A DNA stretch of 64,000 nt from Streptococcus sanguinis (GTDB lineage Bacteria; Bacillota; Bacilli; Lactobacillales; Streptococcaceae). The DNA is taken from contig NZ_JAHZPA010000006.1 of NCBI RefSeq assembly GCF_019929225.1, positions 111,780-175,779 on the forward strand, read 5' to 3'. This document shows positions 44,446 through 55,148 of this stretch, in pieces; the stretch's first letter is position 1; each line of letters opens with the position of its first letter. The notes beneath the pieces are model-generated. The model was not told where the DNA came from and did not search any database. It worked only from the letters and a program-made list of their open reading frames with translations. Position numbers and translations under genes: made by a program.

Positions 44446-44910
44446 CTATTCCTCTTTCTTTAGGTCCAAGCGCATAGCGACTTCGTTATTTTCTTCTATA
44501 AATCCTGTTTCCTGAAAACCCAGACTAGTTAGCAGGTGCTTCATTTTTTCATTTCCAACCACATAATCTGCGATAACATGACTGCAAGCTCTATCCATCT
44601 GAGCCTCTTTGATTAGAACTTCCAAGGCTTTTCTACCATAACCTCTTCCTTGGTACTGCTGACCAATCATTATCCGCCAGATAAAGTATTCCGCTTCATC
44701 CTTGTCTATTTCCAGCAGGAGAAAGCCAACCACTTGCTTATCCCAATAGATTGCCATCGGAAACACATCTTCATTTTTCCGGTAGAGCCATGCGTCAGCT
44801 AAAGAGCGCACATTTGGAGCTACGAAACGTGCTCGTTCATCAGCATCAGATATTTTCAAATCCAGCACTGCCTGAAAACTGCTCTCATCTACTAATTTCA
44901 GCTCAATCAT
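44446..44910 (-). CDS. GNAT-family N-acetyltransferase
   Basis: This 154-residue acetyltransferase has the acetyl-CoA loop [16 protein letters not shown] near 88-103 and the aminoglycoside/spermidine-acetyltransferase-like motif YFIWRIMIG before it. Substrate unknown. It lies between purN and purH on the same strand and almost touches purH, so it rides on the pur transcript. Confidence 0.88.
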   Translation of the reverse strand: MIELKLVDESSFQAVLDLKISDADERARFVAPNVRSLADAWLYRKNEDVFPMAIYWDKQVVGFLLLEIDKDEAEYFIWRIMIGQQYQGRGYGRKALEVLIKEAQMDRACSHVIADYVVGNEKMKHLLTSLGFQETGFIEENNEVAMRLDLKKEE

Positions 44911-44954
44911 TTTTTCTCCTAGTAATATTGTACAATCAAAGCTTGATTTACTTC

Positions 44955-45506
44955 CTACCTTCTCCCCACCCCTAAACTCTCAAGCACATGAGGATAGAGC
45001 TGATACTCGGCGGCATGGATGCGTTCTTCAAAACTTTCAATCGTATCATCAGCTAGTCGTGGCACGCGCACTTGCTGGATAATCTTGCCAGTATCCACAC
45101 CCGAGTCCACCCAGTGAATGGTCACGCCGCTCTCAGAGACGCCAGCCTGCCAAGCATCCTCAATGCCATGAGCTCCTGGAAATTCGGGCAGATAGGCTGG
45201 GTGAATATTGATAATACGACCTTCATAAGCACTAAGCAAGGTCGGCCCGACGATTTTCATATAGCCTGCTAGGCAAACCAAGTCAATCTGATGCGCTTCT
45301 AGCAGGTCTACAATAGCTTGCTCGTAAGCCGCCTTACTGTCAAACTCTCTAAGCTCAAAGGCATAGCTTTTGACGCCTAGCTTGTCCGCCCGATTAAGCA
45401 CATAGGCATCGCGATGGTCTGAAAAGACAAATTCAACAGGAAACTGCTCAGCAATCACTTGGAAATTTGATCCATTTCCCGAAGCAAAAACGGCAATTTT
45501 TTTCAT
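44955..45506 (-). CDS. purN: phosphoribosylglycinamide formyltransferase
   Basis: PurN (183 aa) transfers a formyl group from 10-formyl-THF to GAR. It has [14 protein letters not shown] at the N-terminus, and [16 protein letters not shown] near 105-120 carries the catalytic Asn-His pair, with [13 protein letters not shown] near 135-147. It overlaps purM by 4 bp. Confidence 0.97.
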   Translation of the reverse strand: MKKIAVFASGNGSNFQVIAEQFPVEFVFSDHRDAYVLNRADKLGVKSYAFELREFDSKAAYEQAIVDLLEAHQIDLVCLAGYMKIVGPTLLSAYEGRIINIHPAYLPEFPGAHGIEDAWQAGVSESGVTIHWVDSGVDTGKIIQQVRVPRLADDTIESFEERIHAAEYQLYPHVLESLGVGRR

Positions 45507-46522
45507 TTGATAAGGACACTTTCACTTTCTTTTTTGACAATCCGGCCGACTTCAAAAACAGGCTCGTCAAGAAGTTCTTTGACACGAGCCACATTTTCAG
45601 GTGCTACTGCCAAAATCATCCCTAACCCCATATTAAAGATTTCAAACATTTCTTGGTGCTTGATGTGACCATATTTTTCTAAGGCCTTAAAAATCGGCAA
45701 GACTGGAATCTTGTCTTCTTCAATCTCAGCAGCCAAGTCATCGGCAAACATACGGGGCACATTTTCGATAAAACCGCCACCAGTAATATGGGCAATCCCA
45801 TGAACCAGCTTTTCCTTAATCAGCGGCAGCAAAGCCTTGACATAGATACGAGTCGGCTCAAGCAGGATTTCTTTAAGTTGCTTACCTTCCAATTCTGGTA
45901 AGACTTCTTCACCAGTGTAGTCTGCGAAGACACGACGAACGAGAGAATAACCATTTGAATGGATGCCACTTGACGCCAATCCCAGAAGGACATCACCCTC
46001 AGCGACTTTAGAGCCGTCAATAATCTCTGACTTCTCAGCAACCCCAACTGCAAAACCAGCCAGGTCATAGTCATCTTCACCGTACATGCCAGGCATTTCA
46101 GCGGTTTCTCCACCAATCAAAGCAGCTCCAGACTGGACGCAGCCTTCAGCCACACCGGCAACAACTTGCTCTAGCTTTGCTGGCTCATTTTTCCCAGTGG
46201 CAATATAGTCCAGGAAGTAAAGAGGCTCAGCCCCTGCAGCGATGATGTCGTTGACACACATAGCCACACAGTCCTGCCCAATGGTATCGTGTTTGTCATA
46301 CTGAATGGCCAGCATGAGCTTGGTTCCGACCCCATCCGTACCAGAAATTAGCACTGGCTCCTTGACCCCAGTCTGAGATAGGTCGAACATGCCGCCAAAG
46401 CCACCCAGCGCCCCCATGACGCCAGCCCGCTCTGTACGTGCTACATGTTTTTTGATTCGCTCAACAACTTCGTAACCCGCTTCAACATCCACACCGGATT
46501 GAGCGTATGCATTTTTACTCAT
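45503..46522 (-). CDS. purM: phosphoribosylformylglycinamidine cyclo-ligase
   Basis: PurM (339 aa) makes AIR from FGAM. Family segments include [13 protein letters not shown] near 60, [20 protein letters not shown] near 86-105, [11 protein letters not shown] near 137 and [13 protein letters not shown] near 245. The start at 46522 (MSKNAYAQ) has AGGAGG upstream; the longer frame lies in the upstream gene. The ATG overlaps the stop of the nuclease-like gene (ATGA), an unusual coupling partner for purM. Confidence 0.97.
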   Translation of the reverse strand: MSKNAYAQSGVDVEAGYEVVERIKKHVARTERAGVMGALGGFGGMFDLSQTGVKEPVLISGTDGVGTKLMLAIQYDKHDTIGQDCVAMCVNDIIAAGAEPLYFLDYIATGKNEPAKLEQVVAGVAEGCVQSGAALIGGETAEMPGMYGEDDYDLAGFAVGVAEKSEIIDGSKVAEGDVLLGLASSGIHSNGYSLVRRVFADYTGEEVLPELEGKQLKEILLEPTRIYVKALLPLIKEKLVHGIAHITGGGFIENVPRMFADDLAAEIEEDKIPVLPIFKALEKYGHIKHQEMFEIFNMGLGMILAVAPENVARVKELLDEPVFEVGRIVKKESESVLIK

Positions 46523-47727
46523 TCCAATCCCTCCTTTTGGTACTCGGTCCACTTGAGAATTAAATCCTTTTCAAATTCATCAATCTGTTGAAGATTCTCA
46601 TGTAAGAATTTGATTAAACTATTGAATGTCTCTGTAAGCAATAAATTTTCTTCAGAAGCATCAAAACTTAAAAATCTATTTGATGTATTAAATCCATATT
46701 TACTATAACTACTATGAGTTACCGTAGCCAACTTCTTAGACTGAACTTCTGTCTGATTCTTTAAAGAAATAGATAGATATACAGCGGCCTGAAAATTATC
46801 GTAAGTAATTTCATAAAAATATGACGAACCTGTTAACCATTCTCTATTATTATCATTAATAACATTCTCTAAAAAATCATCTAGCTGTTTTGTCCTAAAT
46901 CGCAAAAAAGTTTTAGAGCAATATTTTTCGTTAAATATTAATCTATTCTGCTCGCTTAGACTATTTAGAATCTCAATAAGTTTTTCACGAAAAACGCTGG
47001 TAGTGGGTCGATTATCAATAATAAGATCCAAAATTTCCTTGTATTTAAAATAAATTTCTGCACTCAATTCTTTCAACTCTAAATCATTCAAAATATTTCT
47101 CCTAATATTGTCATTGTATTCTTTGATAATATAAGCTACTTTATCATCAGTACTATCATCGTGGAATAACTCTTCTAAAATGTCTGAAACTTCTTTGTAA
47201 GAAAGTAACTTCCAATAATTTCTTTCCTCAATACTAGCATCTACTGGACTATCTCCATTAGGCGTCAAGTAAATATATATATTCCGGTATCCAACATAGG
47301 AATTCTCAACAAATGTTCGATACTTTGTAAGTTGATTATCATGATCAGAAGTAAATATTTTATTTTCAATGATAAGATTAAATTTATACTCCGAGTTAGA
47401 AAATAGAATATCAATATTATTTTTACTTTCTCTAAAAACTTCCCCTTTAGAAAAGTCTTTCAATAACACCTCTGTTGTTTCTATCTCAGGTACTACTAAA
47501 TTATTCTGAATAACTTTAAGTAAAAATTTTTTCAAAAATTTATCTTTTAAATAATGATTTTCTCTTGGATCAAGCAACCATGCTAGGACTCGGCTATGAC
47601 GGATTTCTGCACTTTCTATTCCAAGAATCTCAAAAATATTTACACCAGTGAGCCATTTTGAAAAATCTTTTTCTGATTGATTTTCAAGATAAAGCAAAAA
47701 ATTAGCTAGTTTGTCCTCATTTATCAA
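46519..47727 (-). CDS. PD-(D/E)XK nuclease-superfamily protein inserted in the pur cluster
   Basis: This 402-residue, AT-rich protein has the nuclease core [14 protein letters not shown]...[21 protein letters not shown] near 96-134: Asp105 and the ENK triad fit the PD-(D/E)XK pattern (PDDEXK_4-like, PF14281), with [13 protein letters not shown] near 42-54. The remainder is helical without known motifs. The start is TTG at 47727, with GAGAGG about 11 nt upstream. It sits exactly between purF (14-bp gap) and purM (4-bp overlap), where these two genes are normally adjacent. Stand-alone members occur in defence and genomic islands; its role here is unknown. Confidence 0.82.
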   Translation of the reverse strand: MINEDKLANFLLYLENQSEKDFSKWLTGVNIFEILGIESAEIRHSRVLAWLLDPRENHYLKDKFLKKFLLKVIQNNLVVPEIETTEVLLKDFSKGEVFRESKNNIDILFSNSEYKFNLIIENKIFTSDHDNQLTKYRTFVENSYVGYRNIYIYLTPNGDSPVDASIEERNYWKLLSYKEVSDILEELFHDDSTDDKVAYIIKEYNDNIRRNILNDLELKELSAEIYFKYKEILDLIIDNRPTTSVFREKLIEILNSLSEQNRLIFNEKYCSKTFLRFRTKQLDDFLENVINDNNREWLTGSSYFYEITYDNFQAAVYLSISLKNQTEVQSKKLATVTHSSYSKYGFNTSNRFLSFDASEENLLLTETFNSLIKFLHENLQQIDEFEKDLILKWTEYQKEGLE

Positions 47728-47741
47728 ACCTTATCTACCTC

Positions 47742-49181
47742 TCAATAAAAACTCGTCTTCTCCTTCAGGCTTTCCAGATAGCGCTCTTCATAGTCATAGA
47801 GCGGAGTTGGGTACTGACCGTCAAAGTAAGCCACACAAAGTCCGCCATTCGGAGCGTCCGTCTCAATACCAACTGATTCAATGAGACCTTCCAGCGACAG
47901 GTAGGTCAGGCTGTCAGCTCCGATAATTTCACAAACCTCATCAACCGTATGATTGGCCGAGATGAGCTCGCGTCGATTCTGAATATCAATACCGTAGAAA
48001 CATGGATATTTTAGTTCTGGACTGCCGATAGCCACATGGACTTCAGCTGCACCTGCATCTCGTAGGAGCTGGACGATACGTCGGCTGGTTGTTCCCCGCA
48101 CAATAGAATCATCCACCATGACCACACGCTTGCCCTTGACAATGCTGGAAACAGCAGATAATTTCATACGAACTCCTTGCTCTCGCAACTCCTGCGTCGG
48201 TTGGATAAAAGTCCGTTGGATGTATTGATTTTTAATCAGGCCCATTTCATTTGGTAGGCCAGACTCTTCGGAAAAGCCAGAGGCCGCTGACAGGGAAGAA
48301 TTAGGCACGCCGACAACGATATCCGCCTCATGCTGGAATTCCTGAGCCAGTCTGCGGCCCATCCGCTTGCGAGCTGCATGAACATTGACACCGTGAATGA
48401 CGCTGTCCGGCCGAGCAAAATAGACATATTCCATTGAGCAAATAGCCAGCTGGGTATCTGTCGTATAGCTGTCGTAGGTCACGCTTTCATCATCGATAAT
48501 CACGATTTCCCCCGGCTCAAGGTCGCGCAGCCATTCGGCACCCACCACTTCAAAAGCACAGGTTTCACTAGAAACGACCCAGGCCCCATTTTTCATGCGG
48601 CCGATGGACAAAGGACGAAAGCCATTAGGATCCAACGCGGCGTAGAGCTTTTCCTCTCTCATGATGAGATAGGCAAAGCCCCCCTGAACTCGTCTCAAGG
48701 ATTCCTTAAGCTTGTCTAAGAAATTTTCCTGCTCGCTATGGCGAATCAAGTGCATGAGAATTTCCGTATCAGACGAGCTGGCAAAGATGGAACCCTTCTT
48801 TTCCAACTCCCGTCTCAGTGAATGGGCATTGGTCAGATTGCCATTATGCGCCAAGCCCATCTGCATATCATAGAAACTGAAGAAAAAAGGCTGGACATTG
48901 TTGATGGAAGCTCCGCCAGATGTTGCATAGCGGACGTGGCCGATGGCTGCTTCTCCTGTCAGATTATCCAAATCTGCTGGGTTTCTAAAAACCTCTGCAA
49001 CCAGCCCCAAATCTCGGTGGCGTTTGAGCTTTCCGTGGTCGTTTGACAGGATGCCTGCTCCTTCCTGACCGCGGTGCTGCAGGCTATGAAGCCCGAAATA
49101 GGTGACCTGAGCCGCCTGTGGATGACCCCAGATTCCAAAAATACCGCACTCTTCATTCAGTGACTTTACTTCGTATGTCAT
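47742..49181 (-). CDS. purF: amidophosphoribosyltransferase
   Basis: PurF (479 aa) commits PRPP to purine synthesis. After an 11-residue propeptide (MTYEVKSLNEE) comes the N-terminal nucleophile Cys in CGIFGIWG, typical of the cleaved Bacillus-type enzyme. The PRPP site is VVMVDDSIVRGTTSRR near 352-367. The Fe-S ligand cysteines include CFYGIDIQ near 395 and CEIIGADSL near 440. A frame to 49397 reads into the intergenic hairpin and is not used. Confidence 0.96.
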   Translation of the reverse strand: MTYEVKSLNEECGIFGIWGHPQAAQVTYFGLHSLQHRGQEGAGILSNDHGKLKRHRDLGLVAEVFRNPADLDNLTGEAAIGHVRYATSGGASINNVQPFFFSFYDMQMGLAHNGNLTNAHSLRRELEKKGSIFASSSDTEILMHLIRHSEQENFLDKLKESLRRVQGGFAYLIMREEKLYAALDPNGFRPLSIGRMKNGAWVVSSETCAFEVVGAEWLRDLEPGEIVIIDDESVTYDSYTTDTQLAICSMEYVYFARPDSVIHGVNVHAARKRMGRRLAQEFQHEADIVVGVPNSSLSAASGFSEESGLPNEMGLIKNQYIQRTFIQPTQELREQGVRMKLSAVSSIVKGKRVVMVDDSIVRGTTSRRIVQLLRDAGAAEVHVAIGSPELKYPCFYGIDIQNRRELISANHTVDEVCEIIGADSLTYLSLEGLIESVGIETDAPNGGLCVAYFDGQYPTPLYDYEERYLESLKEKTSFY

Positions 49182-49216
49182 GGTTTTACCTAAATTCTTT
49201 TGTCTTGTAAAAGGGA

Positions 49217-49245
49217 GAAAACCTGGCCTTTCAGGCCAAGCAGAC
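49217..49245 (-). terminator. hairpin between purL and purF
   Basis: On the minus strand CTTGGCC-TGAAA-GGCCAGG is followed by TTTTCTCCCTTTT. It may be an intra-operon attenuator lowering purF expression relative to purL. Confidence 0.6.
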
Positions 49246-49278
49246 TCCTTTTTGATTGCTTGCTCTTGCAAGCCAACT

Positions 49279-52200
49279 TTATTCGTGACTCGCTTGGAAA
49301 TAACGAACGGCGCTTTCAAACAATTTCTGGTCTTTCTGACCTGGAATATTTTGGAAAAGGCCGTCTTCATAACGTTCTGAGTGACCCATCTTCCCAATGA
49401 TTTGGCCGTTCTTACTCATAATTCCTTCGATAGCGTAGAGAGAGCCGTTTGGATTATACTTGCTGTCCATGCTTGGCTGACCATCAAAGTCTACATACTG
49501 ACTCCAAATCTGACCATTATCGCGCAGCTCAGCAAATTCTTCTGCTGTCACGACAAATTTCCCTTCACCATGAGAAACCGGAATGGCATGGATATCTCCC
49601 ACTTGCACACCAGCCAGCCAAGGCGAGTTAGTATTTGCAATGCGGGTTTCAACCATCTTGGCCACGTGCTGGTTGGCATCATTGTAAAAGAGAGTAGGAC
49701 TGCTAGCCCCTGCTTCTTCAAAGTTTCCGTAAGGAAGAAGACCGGATTTTACCAGAGCCTGGAATCCATTACAGATACCAATGATGAGACCGCCGCGAGC
49801 AATGAAAGCATCGATGGCTTTCTTGACCTTCTCGTTTAGCAAGATGTTGACGATAAACTTAGCGGATCCATCTGGCTCATCTGCAGCAGAGAAGCCGCCT
49901 GCAAAGAAGATGATATTCGCTTTGTCAATATTGTCAACCATGCTGTCAACGGACTGAACAATGGCTGCTTCATCCAAAGTAACGAATGGAACTAGATTGA
50001 CCTTGGCTCCAGCTGCTTCAAAGGCTTTGGCTGAATCGTATTCTGAGTTGGTTCCAGGGAAGACTGGAATGTAAACCAGCGGCTCCGCCACTGTCTCTTT
50101 GGCTTTGATAACTGTATCAGCGACAAGAGCCGGCACTTCTTCAATAACTGTTTCCTGTTTAAATTCTGTTGGGTAGATAGGCTCTAGTCGGCCTTCAAAG
50201 CTTGCCAAGAGCTCTGCTCCCTCAAGCTGGACACCATTGACAATCAGTGTAAAGTCTGACTTGGTCTGACCGATCTTCACTGCACCTGGAATATCCTGCT
50301 TCGGACTAGTAAAGACAAATCCGCCCAGCTGCGCCTGCAAAACGGAAGGCAGATCAGCAACATCCACTTGAGCACCAATACGATTACCAAAGCTCATCAA
50401 GGCCAGACTCTCTGCCAGACCACCGTATTTAACAGCGGCTGCTGCTGTAATCTGATACTTGGACTGAATGGCCGCAAAATTTTCAAAGTTATTCTTGATT
50501 AAGTCAAAGTCAATATCCTGAGACAAGACCTGTCCTGGCAGATAGTAGATGGACTCTCCTGCTGCCTTAAACTCTGGAGACAGAATGCGCCCAGCAGTTG
50601 AAGTAGTCACTCCAAAAGCTACCAAGGTCGGCGGTACGGTCAATTCTTCAAAGGTTCCGCTCATGGAATCCTTACCACCAATAGACGGCAGACCGAGCTG
50701 AATCTGAGCTTCAATCGAACCAAGCAGAGCAGAGACCGGCTGTCCAAAACGCTCAGCCTGCTTGTCCATCCGCTCGAAGTATTCCTGATAAGAGAAGCGA
50801 GCCTTGGACCAGTCCGAACCAGTAGCAACCAAGCGAGCTGTCGCTTCAATCACTGCATAAGCTGCTCCATGATAAGGTGACCAAGCTGCCACATAAGGAT
50901 TGTAGCCTTGCGCCATCACAGAGACCGTCTCAGTCTTACCATGTTCAACTGGCAGTTTCTGCACAGAAGCCTCAGTCGGCGTAATTTGGTAGCGCCCGCC
51001 GATAGGATGATTGACAGTAGAGCGACCAACAGAGCTGTCAAAGATAGTCTGCAGCCCCTTTTGACTGGTATGATTGAGGTCACTGAGTAAGCTCTTGAGG
51101 TCCTGTTCCAGACTTGCTTCAGAAGTTACAGCCTGCCCTGGCAATGTTGCTTGAGCATCCACAACCTTGGCATCCACAACCACGCGCACACCATTGGTAT
51201 CCAGAAAACTCCGCTCAATATCAACGATGGTTTCCCCATTCCAGTGCATAACCAGATTTGGCTTTTCTGTCACTTTAGCCACAACGACTGCCAGCAGATT
51301 TTCCTTAGCTGCTGCAGCGATAAATTGTTCCACATCTTCTGGGCGGACCACCACGGCCATCCGCTCTTGCGACTCGGAAATAGCGATTTCTGTACCATTA
51401 AGTCCTTGGTATTTGAGCGGCACCTTGTCAAGGTCAATTTCCAGCCCATCTGCCAATTCACCAATAGCTACGCAGACACCGCCGGCCCCAAAGTCATTGG
51501 ATTTCTTGATGAGACGAGTCACATTGCCATCGCGGAAGAGGCGCTGAATCTTGCGCTCCTCAATAGCATTTCCTTTTTGGACTTCCGCGCCAGCCGTCTC
51601 CACAGACGCAGCTGTCTGTACCTTGGACGAGCCAGTGGCTCCACCAACACCATCACGGCCCGTCTTGCCTCCCAGCAAGATGACCACATCACCTGCCGCT
51701 GGTTTTTCACGGACAACATTTTCCTTAGGAGCCGCACCAACAACTGCACCTAGCTCCATCCGCTTGGCTACAAAGCCTGGATGGAAATACTCACGGACAT
51801 AGGTCGTTGCTAGACCAATTTGATTCCCGTAAGAAGAATAGCCGTGCGCTGCAGTTTTTGAAATGACCTGCTGAGGGAGCTTGCCAGCCCGCGTTTCAGC
51901 AATCGGCTGAGTAATATCGCCCGCACCAGAAATCCGCATAGCCTGATAAACATAAGAACGGCCAGAAAGCGGATCACGAATGGCTCCGCCGATACAGGTC
52001 GCAGCCCCACCAAAAGGTTCAATTTCTGTTGGGTGGTTATGGGTTTCATTTTTAAACATCAGCAGCCAAGGCTCCTTGACACCATCCACATCCACTTCAA
52101 TCTCTACTGAACAGGCATTAATCTCATCAGACACTTCCATGTCATCCAGACGGCCATTAGCTCGCTCATAGCGCCCAAAAATAGTCGCCATATCCATGAG

Positions 52201-53013
52201 AGTCTGCGGTTTGTCCCCACGTCCCAGCTCATCGCGCATAGCCAAGTATTTATCATAAGTAGACTGCAGCTGCTTTTCAAACTTAGAAGCAGAAAAATCA
52301 ATCTTCTTCAACTCCGTCTCAAAGGTCGTATGTCGACAGTGGTCAGACCAGTAAGTATCCAGAACCTTGAGCTCGGTCTCCGTAGGGAAACGGCCAATCG
52401 ACTTGAAATAGTCCTGAATAAAGAGCAAATCTGCTACTTCCATAGCCAGACCATGCTCCTGCTTGTAGGCTTTAAAGTCCGCTTCCGTATAGTCCTTAAA
52501 GAAGTCCAGAACCGGAATGGTCTTATCCGACTCGGAGAATTGCTCCAGCTGGATCGGCTGCTCAATATCTTTAAAGCGTGAATCAACTGGATTCAGCAAG
52601 TATTTCTTGATTGCTTTCAACTCGCTGTCTGAGATGTCTTTATTGATCAAATAAAGCTGAGCAGTCCTCACCAGAACATCTGTCCCAGCGCCGAGCAAAA
52701 AGAGGGCCTCCTGAGAGCTGGCTGCCCGCTGGTCAAACTGACCCGGCAGCGCTTCGATGGCAAAAAACGCTGTCTCTGCAAATGCAGCCTCTACTTCCTC
52801 TTCCGCCAGCAATCTATCAGTCACTTGCTCAGAGAAAATATGCTTTTCAGCCCGAGCGACCAAATCTTCTGCCAGATGAAAGACATCATAAACTTGAATC
52901 ATCCGAAGATCTGACAATGTTTTCAACTGAAGATTATGCGTCAGCTCTCTCACCAAGCTCTGTGACTTCACACCGAAGTTGCTCTTCTTCTCTACAAAAA
53001 TACGCTTGTCCAT
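49279..53013 (-). CDS. purL: phosphoribosylformylglycinamidine synthase (single-chain)
   Basis: This 1244-residue fused FGAM synthase has an N-terminal domain, two AIRS-type catalytic halves (around 200-600, with KNETHNHPTEIEPFGGAAT near 325, and 650-950) and a C-terminal glutaminase domain. In the glutaminase domain the nucleophile Cys is in GLIIGICNGFQAL near 1085, with His/Glu in IPVSHGEGKF. This is the large single-chain form. The ATG at 53013 follows purC by about 20 bp. Confidence 0.97.
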   Translation of the reverse strand: MDKRIFVEKKSNFGVKSQSLVRELTHNLQLKTLSDLRMIQVYDVFHLAEDLVARAEKHIFSEQVTDRLLAEEEVEAAFAETAFFAIEALPGQFDQRAASSQEALFLLGAGTDVLVRTAQLYLINKDISDSELKAIKKYLLNPVDSRFKDIEQPIQLEQFSESDKTIPVLDFFKDYTEADFKAYKQEHGLAMEVADLLFIQDYFKSIGRFPTETELKVLDTYWSDHCRHTTFETELKKIDFSASKFEKQLQSTYDKYLAMRDELGRGDKPQTLMDMATIFGRYERANGRLDDMEVSDEINACSVEIEVDVDGVKEPWLLMFKNETHNHPTEIEPFGGAATCIGGAIRDPLSGRSYVYQAMRISGAGDITQPIAETRAGKLPQQVISKTAAHGYSSYGNQIGLATTYVREYFHPGFVAKRMELGAVVGAAPKENVVREKPAAGDVVILLGGKTGRDGVGGATGSSKVQTAASVETAGAEVQKGNAIEERKIQRLFRDGNVTRLIKKSNDFGAGGVCVAIGELADGLEIDLDKVPLKYQGLNGTEIAISESQERMAVVVRPEDVEQFIAAAAKENLLAVVVAKVTEKPNLVMHWNGETIVDIERSFLDTNGVRVVVDAKVVDAQATLPGQAVTSEASLEQDLKSLLSDLNHTSQKGLQTIFDSSVGRSTVNHPIGGRYQITPTEASVQKLPVEHGKTETVSVMAQGYNPYVAAWSPYHGAAYAVIEATARLVATGSDWSKARFSYQEYFERMDKQAERFGQPVSALLGSIEAQIQLGLPSIGGKDSMSGTFEELTVPPTLVAFGVTTSTAGRILSPEFKAAGESIYYLPGQVLSQDIDFDLIKNNFENFAAIQSKYQITAAAAVKYGGLAESLALMSFGNRIGAQVDVADLPSVLQAQLGGFVFTSPKQDIPGAVKIGQTKSDFTLIVNGVQLEGAELLASFEGRLEPIYPTEFKQETVIEEVPALVADTVIKAKETVAEPLVYIPVFPGTNSEYDSAKAFEAAGAKVNLVPFVTLDEAAIVQSVDSMVDNIDKANIIFFAGGFSAADEPDGSAKFIVNILLNEKVKKAIDAFIARGGLIIGICNGFQALVKSGLLPYGNFEEAGASSPTLFYNDANQHVAKMVETRIANTNSPWLAGVQVGDIHAIPVSHGEGKFVVTAEEFAELRDNGQIWSQYVDFDGQPSMDSKYNPNGSLYAIEGIMSKNGQIIGKMGHSERYEDGLFQNIPGQKDQKLFESAVRYFQASHE

Positions 53014-53032
53014 GATTTTTCACACCCTGTCC

Positions 53033-53740
53033 TTACCTAATCGCCTGCAATTTTTCCCAAACAACCTGATAGACATCTGTCAGTTCACCAAGGCCACGCC
53101 GGAAAACATCCTTGTCCATGTGATGGCCTTCCGCATCCCAGAGACGGCAATTATCTGGTGAAAATTCGTCTGCCAGAATAATCTTGCCATCTTTGTCAAA
53201 GCCGAACTCTAACTTGAAATCAATCAATTTCAGTCCGATTTGGCGGAACCAGTCTGACAAGAGTTCATTAATCCGACGAGTCTCCTCTTTCAAAAAGGCA
53301 ATTTCTTGATCGCTGGCAATCTTCAAGAATTTCACATGTTCGTCATTGATGAAAGGATCATCCAAATCATCATTTTTGTAGTAAAATTCCACAATCGGAA
53401 TTTCAAGCGCGATGCCCTCTTCTACTCCAAAACGTTTGGAAAAAGAACCCGCTGTGTAATTGCGCAGCACCACTTCCAAAGGAATAATCTCCACTTTTTT
53501 ATTTAACTGGTCTGTATCCGAAACCTTCTCAATGAAATGCGTCGCCACACCAGCTGCATTGAGTTTCTCAAAAATAAAAGATGAAATCTGGTTGTTGAGC
53601 ACTCCTTTACCAGCAATCTGCTCCTTCTTGACTCCATTAAAAGCCGTTGCCTGGTCCTTGTAGCGTGCCAGAATGACTTGCTCATCATCTGTAGAGAAAA
53701 TATCCTTAGCTTTTCCCGAATATAATAACTTATTAGACAT
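53033..53740 (-). CDS. purC: SAICAR synthetase
   Basis: PurC (235 aa) joins aspartate to CAIR. The N-terminus is [34 protein letters not shown] near 90-107 and [29 protein letters not shown] near 175-203 are signature segments. It is the first gene of the pur cluster, with its own promoter. Confidence 0.97.
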   Translation of the reverse strand: MSNKLLYSGKAKDIFSTDDEQVILARYKDQATAFNGVKKEQIAGKGVLNNQISSFIFEKLNAAGVATHFIEKVSDTDQLNKKVEIIPLEVVLRNYTAGSFSKRFGVEEGIALEIPIVEFYYKNDDLDDPFINDEHVKFLKIASDQEIAFLKEETRRINELLSDWFRQIGLKLIDFKLEFGFDKDGKIILADEFSPDNCRLWDAEGHHMDKDVFRRGLGELTDVYQVVWEKLQAIR

Positions 53741-53773
53741 TTTAATATTCGCCTTTCGTGGTTTTATACCCTC

Positions 53774-53802
53774 ATTTTATCATCTTTGAATATATTTTAC
53801 AA
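53774..53802 (-). promoter_or_regulatory. purC promoter
   Basis: TTGTAA (53797-53802), 17 nt, TAAAAT (53774-53779) on the minus strand, with TG one base before the -10 (extended -10). Confidence 0.6.
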
Positions 53803-53860
53803 GAAATTCCGTATAAACTTTATGTACCTAGTTAAAGAAATCGTTTCCTTTCCAAGATAC

Positions 53861-53888
53861 GAAAAAAGACCGGAAGATACCGATCTTT
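53861..53888 (-). terminator. terminator after acpP
   Basis: On the minus strand AAGATCGG-TATCTT-CCGGTCTT is followed by TTTT, just past acpP, closing the araT-recO-plsX-acpP unit. Confidence 0.8.
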
Positions 53889-53893
53889 GATTT

Positions 53894-54142
53894 TTAATGT
53901 TGCTTCTTCAGTTTTTCGTGGATATAAGCCACCACGTCGGAAATTGTTTTGAAGTTATCCATATCCTCGTCAGGAATCTCAATATCAAAAGCTTCTTCCA
54001 GATTGATGATAAACTCCATCAAATCAACAGAGTCCACTCCCAGTTCTTCTTTCAAATTCAACTCTGGAGTGACATGCAGCTTACTGCTGTCATGTTCTTG
54101 AATGATTTCGACAATTTTTGCATAAATTTCTTTTTCGCTCAT
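53894..54142 (-). CDS. acpP: acyl carrier protein
   Basis: This 82-residue ACP carries the phosphopantetheine-accepting Ser38 in LGVDSVDLMEF. It follows plsX by 2 bp; this plsX-linked ACP is usually the second, phospholipid-associated ACP of streptococci, distinct from the one in the fab cluster. Sequence is slightly longer than the 74-80 aa norm. Confidence 0.95.
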   Translation of the reverse strand: MSEKEIYAKIVEIIQEHDSSKLHVTPELNLKEELGVDSVDLMEFIINLEEAFDIEIPDEDMDNFKTISDVVAYIHEKLKKQH

Positions 54143-54144
54143 GG

Positions 54145-55143
54145 TTACTCCTTTGCATCTGAAAATTCAATGACCGATTTACCAACAACATCCGTTTCCA
54201 ACATGGTCCGAATCTGACGAATCGTGCTATAAACAGCCTTAACATCGCTAGAGCCATGCGTTTTGACAACAGGCGCTTTCAAACCGAATAGAACTGCACC
54301 GCCTGCACTAGAATAGTCCAGACTATTTTTGAGTCCTCGCAGGCTGTCCTTGAGCAGCCAAGCTCCCAATTTAGCCTTGAAACCACCGCCTAAAATAGAC
54401 TTCTTCAGCTGACCCATGATACTGATAGCAGTTCCCTCAATTGATTTCAGAACTGCATTACCAGTAAAACCATCTGCAACGACAACATCCGCCACATCAT
54501 CCATCAAATCACGCGCTTCTACATTGCCGATAAAGTTAAGTGTCGAATCCCCAGCTAAAAGCTCATAGGCTTCCTTGCGCAGAGGGTCGCCCTTGCTGCT
54601 TTCCGTTCCGTTATTCAAAAGACCCACTCGCGGCTTTTTGATTCCTCGGACATTTTCAGCATAGAAAGAACCCAAAGTCGCATACTGGTGTAAATGATGG
54701 GCTGTGTTTTCAGCATTGGCTCCCAGATCTAGCATATCAAATCCCTGACCGCCAACCGTTGGCATAGTAGATAAGAGACCTGGTCGGTCAATATTCTTGA
54801 TACGCCCTACGATAAAGAAACCTGCCGCCAAAAGCGCTCCAGTATTTCCAGCAGACAACATGGCATCTGCCTCCCCTGCCTTCACAGCCTTGGCTGCCAG
54901 CACCATACTAGCCTCTTTCTTCTGACGAATGGCCTTTGTCGGCTCGTCGTCCGAGTCAATCTTTTCCTCCGTGTGGATGATGCGGACCCGCTCACCAGCA
55001 GTCAGAAAAGGCTTAATTTTCGCCTCATCGCCATAAAGGAGAATTTCAATATCCGAAAACTCCTGTACCGCTCGATTGACTCCTTCCACCAAAGCCTGAG
55101 GGGCATTGTCCCCTCCCATAGCATCAACAGCTATTTTTTTCAT
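54145..55143 (-). CDS. plsX: phosphate acyltransferase PlsX
   Basis: PlsX (332 aa) makes acyl-phosphate from acyl-ACP, the first step of phospholipid synthesis in Gram-positives. The N-terminus [28 protein letters not shown] near 97-108 and [16 protein letters not shown] near 222-237 are family signatures. It is paired with acpP, its likely donor. Confidence 0.97.
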   Translation of the reverse strand: MKKIAVDAMGGDNAPQALVEGVNRAVQEFSDIEILLYGDEAKIKPFLTAGERVRIIHTEEKIDSDDEPTKAIRQKKEASMVLAAKAVKAGEADAMLSAGNTGALLAAGFFIVGRIKNIDRPGLLSTMPTVGGQGFDMLDLGANAENTAHHLHQYATLGSFYAENVRGIKKPRVGLLNNGTESSKGDPLRKEAYELLAGDSTLNFIGNVEARDLMDDVADVVVADGFTGNAVLKSIEGTAISIMGQLKKSILGGGFKAKLGAWLLKDSLRGLKNSLDYSSAGGAVLFGLKAPVVKTHGSSDVKAVYSTIRQIRTMLETDVVGKSVIEFSDAKE

Positions 55144-55148
55144 TCGAT

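Noticed and set aside
51151..51753. 200-codon antisense ORF inside purL
   Set aside because: It is a shadow of the purL reading frame, without a ribosome site or family similarity.
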